Part shown: positions 7,741 through 15,310 of the stretch, piece by piece
Position numbering within the stretch: the stretch's first letter is position 1
How the letters are laid out: every line of letters starts with the position of its first letter
Assembly: GCA_023667185.1 (NCBI GenBank)
Contig: JAMPAP010000006.1
Location: 1-37,038, forward strand
Length of the DNA stretch: 37,038 bases
Origin: Lachnoclostridium sp.
GTDB taxonomy: Bacteria > Bacteroidota > Bacteroidia > Bacteroidales > Muribaculaceae
Direction: 5' to 3'
Translations under genes and position numbers: made by a program
The notes under the pieces: model-generated
The model's input: the letters and a program-made list of their open reading frames with translations, nothing else
Databases searched by the model: none
What the model was told of the DNA's origin: nothing

Positions 7741-8997
7741 TCAACGTCCCGAAGTAACCGTTGTGACGGCTGCCAGGCGATCAAACCGCGCGCCCGGTTG
7801 CCGGTAATATACGCGGATTTCATATTCATTTACTGTCTCGTAATTATCACCCTCGATGGTAGCGGTGTTACCACGTGACGAGCCTACCGGGACCGTAAGA
7901 TATTGATAGTTATATGCTCCCTGCTTCAGCATCATGGCGTTTTCGTAGCGTGACGTAGCGTTGTTCCACACCATCAATGACTCCGGGCCAAAACGGCGCG
8001 ACACAAAATCTCCGTCAAGGAAAATCTCTGAGCCATAGAGCCTTGGAGCTTCGAGGGAGAAGCGGGTCATCACATAGTCAGCCTGCACATCCGAGTCAGT
8101 GGAATTGTATTCGCGCACGAGGAAGCGGCCATGCTGGGTGCTGTCGTAAAGATAATCCTGCCCGGCGCGTGGAGTGTCGGTATAAAGTGTCAAGTTATAT
8201 ACCGGGTTAATATATTCAATATCAGCTACTCCCATTCCGGGGAAAGTAGTGGACACGATCTCCATTCGGCGATATTCGTTACCCGCGTCGAAGATGAGAT
8301 TTCTATCGTGCTCGAAGAAGAGTTTTGTGCCCGATTTACGCATAGGGCGGGTGACCTTAACTGCGTTGTCTATACGAGCATTTTGGCTTACTTCCACGGT
8401 GACATCGCTGTAAGGGTCGCGCACGTCAGCCGAGCGCGTATCTACAATTACTGACACCTGCTGGTGGCGCGAGTTTGTGTCAATATCAGTTCGTGATGTC
8501 ACCTCCGCCCCCGCTCTCATCGAGTAATCACACACGCCGAAGCGCGCCTGAAGCAGCACGGTGTCAGGGTCTGATTCATCGTAGACCTGAAGCAGATAGT
8601 TGCCCGGCTGGGTGATTCGCATCTGGCCGTCAGGAATACGTATAGTATAGTGGACGTAGTGTACCAAAGTTGCCTCAGAGTAAGCCCACTCCGTGACTTC
8701 GGCCTCATTGAATCCATCGAGAAATTCCGAGTCAACCAATCCCTCGGGCTGCCAATTTCGGTCGCAGTGCACAAGGCGGTAACGCATATAGCGGCGTTCT
8801 TCGCTCAGCTCGTCAAACGAAATGACGATACGGTCAGACTCCTCGCCTAAGGTAATCACATCAGGAGCGTAAGGAGCGCCCTCCACCTCTATCTGAAGCG
8901 ACTTGAACATTGGATCGAAAGTTCCGCTCATTGTGTCGACAGCAGCTGTCGCAGTAAGTGTCACAACAATCAGTATTGCGAATAATAATATCTTCAT
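7741..8997 (-). CDS. Type IX secretion plug-family protein (DUF5103)
   Basis: The 418-residue exported protein has a signal peptide (MKILLFAILIVVTLTATA). Its family hallmarks are PLQI-type FKSLQIEVEG near the mature N-terminus, I-x-F-D-E-L, YRLVHCDRNWQPEGL, EFLDGFNEAEVTEW and a C-terminal (Y/V)-R-V-YYRQPGARFDRLAA. I recognise this as DUF5103. From recall, the Flavobacterium johnsoniae member plugs the periplasmic end of the SprA translocon in the type IX secretion system. Start ATG 8997 places the signal peptide at the N-terminus and sits 2 nt past the ung stop. An alternative ATG at 9006 would overlap ung by 7 nt. Co-location with ung is probably just operon packing. Confidence 0.82.
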   Translation of the reverse strand: MKILLFAILIVVTLTATAAVDTMSGTFDPMFKSLQIEVEGAPYAPDVITLGEESDRIVISFDELSEERRYMRYRLVHCDRNWQPEGLVDSEFLDGFNEAEVTEWAYSEATLVHYVHYTIRIPDGQMRITQPGNYLLQVYDESDPDTVLLQARFGVCDYSMRAGAEVTSRTDIDTNSRHQQVSVIVDTRSADVRDPYSDVTVEVSQNARIDNAVKVTRPMRKSGTKLFFEHDRNLIFDAGNEYRRMEIVSTTFPGMGVADIEYINPVYNLTLYTDTPRAGQDYLYDSTQHGRFLVREYNSTDSDVQADYVMTRFSLEAPRLYGSEIFLDGDFVSRRFGPESLMVWNNATSRYENAMMLKQGAYNYQYLTVPVGSSRGNTATIEGDNYETVNEYEIRVYYRQPGARFDRLAAVTTVTSGR

Positions 8998-8999
8998 GT

Positions 9000-9662
9000 T
9001 CACCATCTTATCGGATCAATTGAATGTTGTGCAAGATACTCGTTGGCTCTCGAAAAAGGTCGGCTGCCGAAAAATCCGCGCGAGGCGCTCAGAGGTGAGG
9101 GGTGAGCCGAAGTGATCACAAGATGGCGGTTTCGGTCAATAAACTCGCCCTTACGGATGGCATACGCACCCCAGAGGATAAACACAAGATTTTCCCTCTG
9201 CCCGGCTAATGACCTGATAGCAGCATCAGTAAACTGCTCCCAGCCTCGCTGCGAATGTGATGTTGGAGTGTGCGCCCTGACAGTCAAGGTAGAATTAAGC
9301 AAAAGTACACCCTGATCAGCCCATCGGACGAGATCGCCCGAAACCGGAGGCTCTATTCCCAGATCGCTCCGCAGTTCCTTATAGATATTAATCAGCGACT
9401 TAGGTAATGGTACGCCCTGATTTACTGAAAAGCATAACCCGTTAGCCTGACCCTCGCCATGATAAGGATCCTGCCCGAGAATCACCACCTTCACCTTGTC
9501 AAACGGACAACGATCAAACGCCGCAAATATCTGTGACGCAGGAGGAAACACCTGCTGCGTGGCATATTCTCTCCTGACAAAATCAGTGAGTTGGCGGAAA
9601 TAATCCTTCTCCCATTCAGCTGAGAGAGCATCCTTCCATGATTTATCTATTCTGACATTCAT
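9000..9662 (-). CDS. ung: Uracil-DNA glycosylase, family 1
   Basis: It removes uracil from DNA to start base-excision repair. The protein has 220 residues, the usual length. Motif 1 is GQDPYHGEGQANGLCFSV with the water-activating Asp at residue 65; motif 2 is HPSPLSASRGFFGSRPFS with His187. LLLNSTLTVR and VFILWGAYA are also standard. I chose ATG 9662: the frame stays open upstream to 9779, but that extension would read through a tRNA gene and its terminator. The predicted tRNA terminator ends only 15 nt upstream of this start, so ung transcription must come from read-through or a promoter overlapping that region. Confidence 0.97.
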   Translation of the reverse strand: MNVRIDKSWKDALSAEWEKDYFRQLTDFVRREYATQQVFPPASQIFAAFDRCPFDKVKVVILGQDPYHGEGQANGLCFSVNQGVPLPKSLINIYKELRSDLGIEPPVSGDLVRWADQGVLLLNSTLTVRAHTPTSHSQRGWEQFTDAAIRSLAGQRENLVFILWGAYAIRKGEFIDRNRHLVITSAHPSPLSASRGFFGSRPFSRANEYLAQHSIDPIRW

Positions 9663-9677
9663 AAGCAAGTGACAATT

Positions 9678-9715
9678 AAAAAAATGAGCCAACCCTCGTA
9701 AAAAAGACTGGCTCA
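9678..9715 (-). terminator. Intrinsic terminator after tRNA-Arg
   Basis: Reading the minus strand, TGAGCCA (9715-9709) pairs with TGGCTCA (9691-9685) around a 17-nt loop, and a run of seven T follows (9684-9678). It begins 7 nt after the tRNA 3' end. Confidence 0.8.
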
Positions 9716-9721
9716 AAATTG

Positions 9722-9793
9722 TACCCCCGAAGGGAATCGAACCCTTATCAAAGGAACCGGAATCCTCCATTTTATCCATTAAACTACAGGGGC
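9722..9793 (-). tRNA. tRNA-Arg (anticodon CCG)
   Basis: The 72-nt cloverleaf reads on the minus strand. The 7-bp acceptor stem pairs GCCCCTG with CGGGGGT and includes a G1-U72 wobble. The D arm is GTTT/AAAT around AATGGATA. The anticodon stem GAGGA/TCCTT carries loop TTCCGGT, giving anticodon CCG. The variable loop is 4 nt, and the T arm is AAGGG/CCCTT with loop TTCGATT. The discriminator base is A; CCA is not encoded. A consensus promoter lies upstream and a hairpin terminator downstream, so it is a stand-alone transcript. Confidence 0.95.
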
Positions 9794-9810
9794 TGCTTGT
9801 TTAACGGCAA

Positions 9811-9842
9811 CAAATTTACAACATTCTCCCCAAACAGCCAAA
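9811..9842 (-). promoter_or_regulatory. Consensus Bacteroidetes promoter for tRNA-Arg
   Basis: On the minus strand TTTG (9842-9839) is followed after 20 nt by TAAATTTG (9818-9811), an exact match to TTTG-N19-21-TAnnTTTG. The tRNA 5' end is 17 nt downstream of the -7 box. Confidence 0.85.
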
Positions 9843-9851
9843 TAAATCTTA

Positions 9852-10199
9852 TCAGCCCATCCGGAACAGAGTGTGTTTCAAGAGTTTAGATATCATGTCA
9901 TCAGACATACCGGCCTCTTTCATCTTGCGGATCATCTCCTCAACAGCCTTGCGTTTCCCTTCCTCGAAGCCCTCTTCGCGACCGAGTATCTTGCCCTTTT
10001 CAAGACCCTCTTCAAGCCCTTTTTCATGGCCAATCTCTATGCCGGCAGCAAGACCTTCAGCAACGCCTTCTTCGCGAGTATTGGAGAGTACGTCGTTCTG
10101 TATCATAATGTTATCAATATGGGCATCGTATGCACGGCGCTCTTTGACGGACATATTCAGCACCTGAAGTTTCTTGCGTGCCTCTTGAAGTCCGGGCAA
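9852..10199 (-). pseudogene. C-terminal remnant of an Rpn/PD-(D/E)XK-type transposase-nuclease
   Basis: About 115 residues remain: NMSVKERRAYDAHIDNIM, then a glycine/glutamate-rich repeat tract (EEGVAEGLAAG, EKGLEEGLEKG, REEGFEEGK) and a C-terminal helix ending MSDDMISKLLKH. This is the characteristic tail of Bacteroidetes Rpn-family recombination-promoting nucleases (PDDEXK_2 putative transposases). The N-terminal catalytic nuclease domain, normally about 200 residues, is absent. The frame only starts with a TTG codon, and just upstream lies the end of the carbonic anhydrase gene. It is best read as a decayed fragment. Confidence 0.72.
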
Positions 10200-10210
10200 A
10201 GCAAATATTT

Positions 10211-10750
10211 TTAGAGGGGGTCGAGGGCGCCGGTGTAGGAGTCCATGATGTAGCCGGCAGTGGTGACATCGGCAGGCATCAACGGGTGGTGGGATATGAG
10301 GTCAACTGTCTCAAGTACAGCAGCATGGGTGTCTTCGAAACCGTGAAGCCAGCTGTCGAGATCGATGCCGCAGTGACGCATCAATGAGATGTGTTCTTCG
10401 TCGATTCCGCGCTCTTTCATCAGGTGAATCATCTCGGCGGAGTCCATGCCCTGTACACCGCAGCCGGTATGGCCGATGACCATTATCTCATTGACACCCA
10501 ACTCATAAACGGCTACCAGCAGCGAGCGTACTGTAGAGTCGAAAGGATTAGTGATTACACCTCCGGCATTTTTGATGATCTTGACATCGCCGTTTTTCAG
10601 CCCGAGAGCGGCGGGAAGCAGCTCTATCAGACGGGTGTCCATGCATGTGACGATGGCTATTTTCTTGTCGGGATACTTGGATGTGGCGTATTGCTCGTAT
10701 TTTTTGTCCTCGACAAATTTACGGTTGTAGGCTAAAATTTCTTTAATCAT
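10211..10750 (-). CDS. Beta-class carbonic anhydrase
   Basis: Interconverts CO2 and bicarbonate with a zinc cofactor. The 179-residue length fits the short beta-class (clade D-like) enzymes. Zinc ligands are Cys36 in VTCMDTR, His94 and Cys97 in GHTGCGV; the Asp38-Arg40 dyad is also present. IKNAGGVI and the SLLVAVYELGVNEIMVIGH strand-helix are standard. It starts 3 nt after the tilS stop, so the two are probably one operon. The gene is followed after 11 nt by the Rpn remnant, which suggests that a transposition-related rearrangement happened at its 3' side without hitting the gene. Confidence 0.93.
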   Translation of the reverse strand: MIKEILAYNRKFVEDKKYEQYATSKYPDKKIAIVTCMDTRLIELLPAALGLKNGDVKIIKNAGGVITNPFDSTVRSLLVAVYELGVNEIMVIGHTGCGVQGMDSAEMIHLMKERGIDEEHISLMRHCGIDLDSWLHGFEDTHAAVLETVDLISHHPLMPADVTTAGYIMDSYTGALDPL

Positions 10751-10753
10751 AAT

Positions 10754-12058
10754 TTATTCTATCCATTGAAATTCAACATATTGCTTAGTCCTGTCGGTCA
10801 CAGGGAAAAGGGCTGACTGGCGCAGCCCGATCACCCAGATAATCTCGCCGTTGCGGGTAAGCACACGGGCATTGGTTTTATCATTTAGATTGAAATGGTG
10901 AGAGGCGAAAAGATCGCTCAATTTTTTGCTCCCTTTCATCCCGAATGGACGGAAACGGTCAGCTATTTCCCAACCTCTTATCTGAAACACTGGGTCGCCA
11001 TCGAGGATACTGCTGTCAAACCACGCACGGTCGGGGCAGCGTGACGGCGAAAATTCAGCTCGGTCAAATAGCCTCATAAGCAGCGGTTTATTGCCGGGGG
11101 TAATGGTTATTACTTCAGGCGATGTTTCCTTGATGGGGTGAAGTATTCCGTGGCTTAGGGTGTAGTTGTTATAACACAATCCAGAGGATTGTGCTACATT
11201 GGATTGCGACTCAATAATATCTTCTACCTGAGAAAATGTAATTGAATGATCCTTAACGAGCTGGTATAATGCCTGAACGGGATGTGGATGTGATTTAATA
11301 ATATCTCTTACTGCAATGGATCCGTCGCTGGCTACGAAACGTGACGTGAGCTCGGCTACATAGTCGGAAAGCAATAAGTAATCATCGCGCAAATTTCTCT
11401 GAGTCAAAGCTATGCGCGTTGACGCCCCGGAAAAAGACCGCTCCATCTCCGGCAGAATAAGGTTGCGTATCCTGTTGCGGGCGTAATCAGTTGAGGCATT
11501 GGTAGAATCTTCTACATGATCTAATCCCTCAACAGTAAGATAATCAATGATTTCATGGCGTGTCACCTCAAGAAAAGGGCGGATGATATATCCATTGCGC
11601 GGAAGCATACCTTTCAGTCCTTTGACCGAGGTGCCACGCATGGCATTGAAGAGGAAAGTTTCGACGTTGTCATCGGCATGATGTGCCACCGCAATTGACT
11701 TTGCGCCAATCTCCCTGCGTAGATTTTCAAACCAATCGTAGCGGAGGTTACGGCATGCTGTTTCTACCGATTCATGATATTCAAGGCATCGTGCAGTGAC
11801 ATCAAAATGCTTGACGTGGAGCTCGATACCATGGTCGCGGCAGAAATCTCTTACGAAAGATTCGTCGCGGTCGCTTTCATCGCCGCGCAGATGAAAGTTG
11901 CAATGAGCAGCTACGATGGTGATACCGAGTCGGGCAAGCACCCGGGCAAGAGCCACCGAGTCGGCGCCACCGCTGAGTGTCACCAATACCGTATCATCCT
12001 CTGCCACAAGATTATTATCGCAGATGAAGTCTTTTATCTTTGACTCGAAATCTTTCAC
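10754..12058 (-). CDS. tilS: tRNA(Ile)-lysidine synthetase TilS
   Basis: Modifies C34 of tRNA-Ile(CAU) to lysidine so that it reads AUA codons. The 434-residue protein has the PP-loop ATPase signature SGGADSVAL (residues 29-37). The HCNFHLRGDESDRDE block is present, followed by AVAHHADDNVETFLFNAMRG (the conserved H-x-x-D-D-x-x-E-T) and YIIRPFLEVTR. The C-terminal TilS domain follows (WEIADRFRPFGMKGSKKLSDLF). The start is GTG at 12058; no ATG occurs before the PP-loop. A TAATTTTG box ends only 4 nt before it (12070-12063), so the transcript may be nearly leaderless. Confidence 0.94.
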   Translation of the reverse strand: MKDFESKIKDFICDNNLVAEDDTVLVTLSGGADSVALARVLARLGITIVAAHCNFHLRGDESDRDESFVRDFCRDHGIELHVKHFDVTARCLEYHESVETACRNLRYDWFENLRREIGAKSIAVAHHADDNVETFLFNAMRGTSVKGLKGMLPRNGYIIRPFLEVTRHEIIDYLTVEGLDHVEDSTNASTDYARNRIRNLILPEMERSFSGASTRIALTQRNLRDDYLLLSDYVAELTSRFVASDGSIAVRDIIKSHPHPVQALYQLVKDHSITFSQVEDIIESQSNVAQSSGLCYNNYTLSHGILHPIKETSPEVITITPGNKPLLMRLFDRAEFSPSRCPDRAWFDSSILDGDPVFQIRGWEIADRFRPFGMKGSKKLSDLFASHHFNLNDKTNARVLTRNGEIIWVIGLRQSALFPVTDRTKQYVEFQWIE

Positions 12059-12062
12059 ACTC

Positions 12063-12070
12063 CAAAATTA
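12063..12070 (-). promoter_or_regulatory. Possible -7 box for tilS
   Basis: On the minus strand TAATTTTG matches TAnnTTTG and lies 4 nt upstream of the GTG start. No TTTG is found at the expected -33 spacing, so support is partial. Confidence 0.4.
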
Positions 12071-12092
12071 CAAAATTTCCATATCTTTTCAC

Positions 12093-12100
12093 TACATTTG
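12093..12100 (+). promoter_or_regulatory. Possible -7 box for the esterase gene
   Basis: TACATTTG matches TAnnTTTG and lies 5 nt upstream of ATG 12106, implying a very short leader. The -33 region has no clear TTTG. Confidence 0.45.
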
Positions 12101-12105
12101 CGGAT

Positions 12106-12924
12106 ATGAAAAAAATATACGCCTCAATTTTATTACTGCTGACAGCTTGCATCGCCTTCAGCCATAACCTCGTTGACACCATCAGTATCGAAAGCCACCA
12201 CATCGCATCACCGGCAAAGGCAGTAGTCGCTGTGCCCGCGGATTATTTTTCTGACAATAACACGGAGAATTATCCCGTAGTATACCTACTTCACGGCTAT
12301 AGCGACGATTACGCCTACTATTCCACAAAAATGGACATAGCCAAAGCTGCTGACGATTACGGTATAATCATTGTATGCCCCGATGGCCGCGACAGCTGGT
12401 ACTGGGATTCGCCCATCGACCCGACGATGCAGATGGAAGGCTTTATCACTGAAGAGCTTGTACCGGCCATCGACCGCCGGTATCGCACCATCGACTCGGC
12501 TTCGCAGCGGGCTATAGCCGGCCTCAGTATGGGTGGACAAGGGTCGCTCTGGCTTGCTATCAGGCATCCCGATATTTGGGGTAACGCCGCCTCTATGAGT
12601 GGTGGCGTGGACATAACACCTGAGAAATTCCATGCCAAGTGGAAGATGGCCCGCAGTCTCGGCTCGTATGAGTCAAATCCGCAGCGATGGCGTGAACACT
12701 CGATCACCAATCTTGTAAAAGATCTAACCCCCGAAACGATAAACATTTATATCGCCTGTGGCACAAGCGACTTCTTCTACAAAGTAAATTGTGACCTTGA
12801 CCGCCGGCTCAACGAAGCCAAAATACCACACGTATATGTGACCGCTCCCGGCGGCCACTCCTGGGACTACTGGGCCAAAACCATCTATCTCATTCTCGAC
12901 TTCTTCAACGCCAACTTCCGATAA
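12106..12924 (+). CDS. Exported alpha/beta-hydrolase esterase (esterase D/feruloyl esterase-like)
   Basis: The 272-residue protein has a signal peptide (MKKIYASILLLLTACIAFSH). An alpha/beta-hydrolase core follows: oxyanion-hole LLHGYSDD (around residue 61), the nucleophile elbow GLSMGG with Ser141, a candidate acid Asp in CGTSDFF and the catalytic His in APGGHSWDYW. This is the putative esterase family (PF00756), including S-formylglutathione hydrolase, feruloyl esterases and mycolyltransferase-like proteins. The natural substrate is unknown; a periplasmic or cell-surface acyl or glycan ester is plausible. ATG 12106 is preferred over the longer open frame because it starts the signal peptide exactly. 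The Cys at residue 15 sits in LLTACIAF and could be a lipobox variant, which I rate unlikely. Confidence 0.85.
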   Translation: MKKIYASILLLLTACIAFSHNLVDTISIESHHIASPAKAVVAVPADYFSDNNTENYPVVYLLHGYSDDYAYYSTKMDIAKAADDYGIIIVCPDGRDSWYWDSPIDPTMQMEGFITEELVPAIDRRYRTIDSASQRAIAGLSMGGQGSLWLAIRHPDIWGNAASMSGGVDITPEKFHAKWKMARSLGSYESNPQRWREHSITNLVKDLTPETINIYIACGTSDFFYKVNCDLDRRLNEAKIPHVYVTAPGGHSWDYWAKTIYLILDFFNANFR

Positions 12925-13012
12925 CCTTTATTAATTTTCTGAAATACGGCCAAAAAATCGACACCACCAAAATCATAATTCGATAACTATGGGATTCCAA
13001 GCTTAAGCGGGG

Positions 13013-15310
13013 TCAGAATGGGTAGCCGATGGCGAGGTGGAAGGCGAGGGAGCGGCCAAAGGAGGTCATGTTGTAGTAGCCGCGCTTGCCGGTGTCGTAT
13101 GGGGCGTGGATGCCTATGCCGAGGTCGCCGCGGATCACGAGCATCTGGATGTCAAACCTGAGTCCGACGCCGGTGCCCGTGGCAAGGTCTTTGAAGAACG
13201 TTGAGCCTTTCAGAAGTCCGCCGGGACGTTGTGGGTCATTTTTCAGCAGCCATACGTTGCCTGCGTCGAAGAATACTGCACCATGAAGAGGACCCAAAAT
13301 AGGGAAGCGATACTCAACGTTTGCCTCAAATTTGAATGTACCGGTCTGGTCAAAATAACCGTTGACCTGATCCTTGGGCGCGCGATAGGAGCCGGGGCCG
13401 ATAGAACGTACGGTAAAGGCTCTGACAGAGTTGGCACCGCCTACGTAAAACTGTTCGCTGTAAGGCACTTGTGACGAGTTGCCGTAAGCATGAGCTGCAC
13501 CTACGGCTACTCTCGATACGAGCCAGCATCCGGGGTTAGTCTGATGTCCGTAAACTATCTGAGCTTGCCCTTTGATAAACTGCGAGAATGGGGTTCCGAA
13601 TAGTTTTTTCTCACCTTCACGTTTGCCGCATAGCTCGTAGATACTCCAGAAGAGATTACCGGCTTCAGTGACTGAGAACTGGACATTGATATTGTTATAT
13701 CTATCCATCGCGCGATCGTAGACGAGGCTGTAGCTGAGCTGCGGTATAAACTGGCTGCGGAAGCTCAGAGCTATTGCTTTATTGGCGTTCATGATCGAGT
13801 CAAATACGGAGGTGGTGGTGATGAGCTTCGTGTAAGTGAGTTTAAGCGGCGTAAATGTGTTGGTGATATATCGTGTCGATTGCCAGTCGTAAGATATTGA
13901 TGTATTAAACTGGGCCATCTTGAAGTAGTGGGGGCGATTGAGTAGGTCGGCACCAAGCTGCAGGCGGGTCCAGTTGACAGTGCGACGCCAGTGGCGGATG
14001 AATCCGGGGGCGAGAAGCCGCGGGAAGGCGAGGGTGGAGTTGATACCCACTTCGTAAGAGTTGAACACTGACGAGCGGCTGTGACCTGTCTGCCACTCGT
14101 AAGAGCCGGTAAGCGAAACGTTGAACTGCTCGCCGCCGCCAAACATATTTCTGTTGGTCAGTCCGAGCGTTATACCCGGGCCGAGGTAGCTGTTGGATTT
14201 CGATGAAACGTTGGCTTCGATGGATGCCTCGAGCGGTTTGTCGTAAGTGCACGACATTATTACGTTCAGACGGTTTTGGGTAAGGTCAGTAGTGTCAGGC
14301 ACTACTACCATATCGATAGAATTGAATATACCGAGGCGCGCGATGTTTGACTGTGTATTTTCCATCTGGCTGACGCGGAATGTGTGTCCGGGGCGGAACG
14401 TGATGCACCCGGGTATCAGTCCGTCGCGAAGTCGTGACGGAGTCATGCGGATGATCGTACCCTTCTTTGTTATGGTGGTATCAGCCGTACCGCCTCCATC
14501 GTTACGATATATATATGTGGTGATGTCGCCGGTGACATATTTTTTCAGCGCGTGAGGCGGGGTATTTGTCGGGACATCAATTTTAAGAGCTATTCTGTCC
14601 TTATGGATAGTGGAGTCAGCGAGGTATTCAATATACTCAGGCTTGAAGAAGTAGTAACCGCGGTTACGCACCTCGTTGGTGATACGGATGCGGGCGGCGC
14701 TGAGCGAGTCAGTGGAATATCTGTTGCCAGTCTGAAGATACTTGTTACGCGAAGCTATGGAGTCGATCAGGTGAAACAGTTGTGTGGTGTCAGGCAGGAG
14801 GATAATCGAGTCGAGCAGGTAAGCCGGTCCCGGGTTTACATTATATATTATAGATGCTTTTTTCTTGTTTTTCTTCTGAGCGAGTTCGTAGCTGGAGTAA
14901 CCCTGAAAATAACCGTTGTTGTCAAGAATCTGGTTAATCATCTCGGTTCTTACCTCCGGTCGCACGTCGCTGACGAGGATTGGCTCGGTGACCAGCTTTT
15001 CATAAATCCAGTGCTTGAAACCTTTGGGTGGATTTGACCAGTGGTTGTAGACCCAGAGGCCGAGCGGGAAGGGCACGCGGTAAGAAGCCGAGCCGAAAAG
15101 CGGATTATTCGGTTTTACAGAGACGGCACTTGTCACATCACTTTTCACTCTCGAAGGAACTTTAGAAATCGTATCGTTGAAATTCACCTTCTTCAGTCCG
15201 GTGTATAGAATTTCACCCTCAGGCAGGCGTGATGTGGTGGAGCATGACGAGACAATCAACATGGCAGCCACTGAGAGCAGTAAAAGTAATATTGTTGAAT
15301 TATTTTTCAT
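13013..15310 (-). CDS. TamA/BamA-like outer-membrane beta-barrel lipoprotein
   Basis: The 765-residue protein has a lipoprotein signal with SSC at Cys23. A POTRA-like region follows, and a C-terminal BamA/TamA (Omp85) barrel closes the protein. Barrel hallmarks near the end are YVGGANSVRAFTVRSIGPG (the V-R-G-F/Y-like loop 6 motif, here VRAF), VEYRFPILGPLHGAVFFDAG and the terminal FHLAIGYPF ending in Phe. It is translated with tamB directly upstream (11-nt overlap), so it likely forms the outer-membrane half of a TamA/TamB-type system. In E. coli such systems help assemble autotransporters and move phospholipids. The lipid anchor is a Bacteroidetes feature not seen in E. coli TamA. Confidence 0.85.
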   Translation of the reverse strand: MKNNSTILLLLLSVAAMLIVSSCSTTSRLPEGEILYTGLKKVNFNDTISKVPSRVKSDVTSAVSVKPNNPLFGSASYRVPFPLGLWVYNHWSNPPKGFKHWIYEKLVTEPILVSDVRPEVRTEMINQILDNNGYFQGYSSYELAQKKNKKKASIIYNVNPGPAYLLDSIILLPDTTQLFHLIDSIASRNKYLQTGNRYSTDSLSAARIRITNEVRNRGYYFFKPEYIEYLADSTIHKDRIALKIDVPTNTPPHALKKYVTGDITTYIYRNDGGGTADTTITKKGTIIRMTPSRLRDGLIPGCITFRPGHTFRVSQMENTQSNIARLGIFNSIDMVVVPDTTDLTQNRLNVIMSCTYDKPLEASIEANVSSKSNSYLGPGITLGLTNRNMFGGGEQFNVSLTGSYEWQTGHSRSSVFNSYEVGINSTLAFPRLLAPGFIRHWRRTVNWTRLQLGADLLNRPHYFKMAQFNTSISYDWQSTRYITNTFTPLKLTYTKLITTTSVFDSIMNANKAIALSFRSQFIPQLSYSLVYDRAMDRYNNINVQFSVTEAGNLFWSIYELCGKREGEKKLFGTPFSQFIKGQAQIVYGHQTNPGCWLVSRVAVGAAHAYGNSSQVPYSEQFYVGGANSVRAFTVRSIGPGSYRAPKDQVNGYFDQTGTFKFEANVEYRFPILGPLHGAVFFDAGNVWLLKNDPQRPGGLLKGSTFFKDLATGTGVGLRFDIQMLVIRGDLGIGIHAPYDTGKRGYYNMTSFGRSLAFHLAIGYPF

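Noticed and set aside
9663-9779. Longer N-terminus for uracil-DNA glycosylase
   Set aside because: The extension would translate through the tRNA-Arg gene and its terminator, and the family start matches ATG 9662.
9722-9793. Unusual G1-U72 pair and 4-nt variable loop as sign of a defective tRNA
   Set aside because: All stems, the CCG anticodon, the T-loop and a consensus promoter and terminator are intact, so it is best taken as functional.
12925-13012. Terminator between the convergent esterase and tamA genes
   Set aside because: I found no stem of useful length with a T-run on either strand; 88 bp without a recognisable feature.
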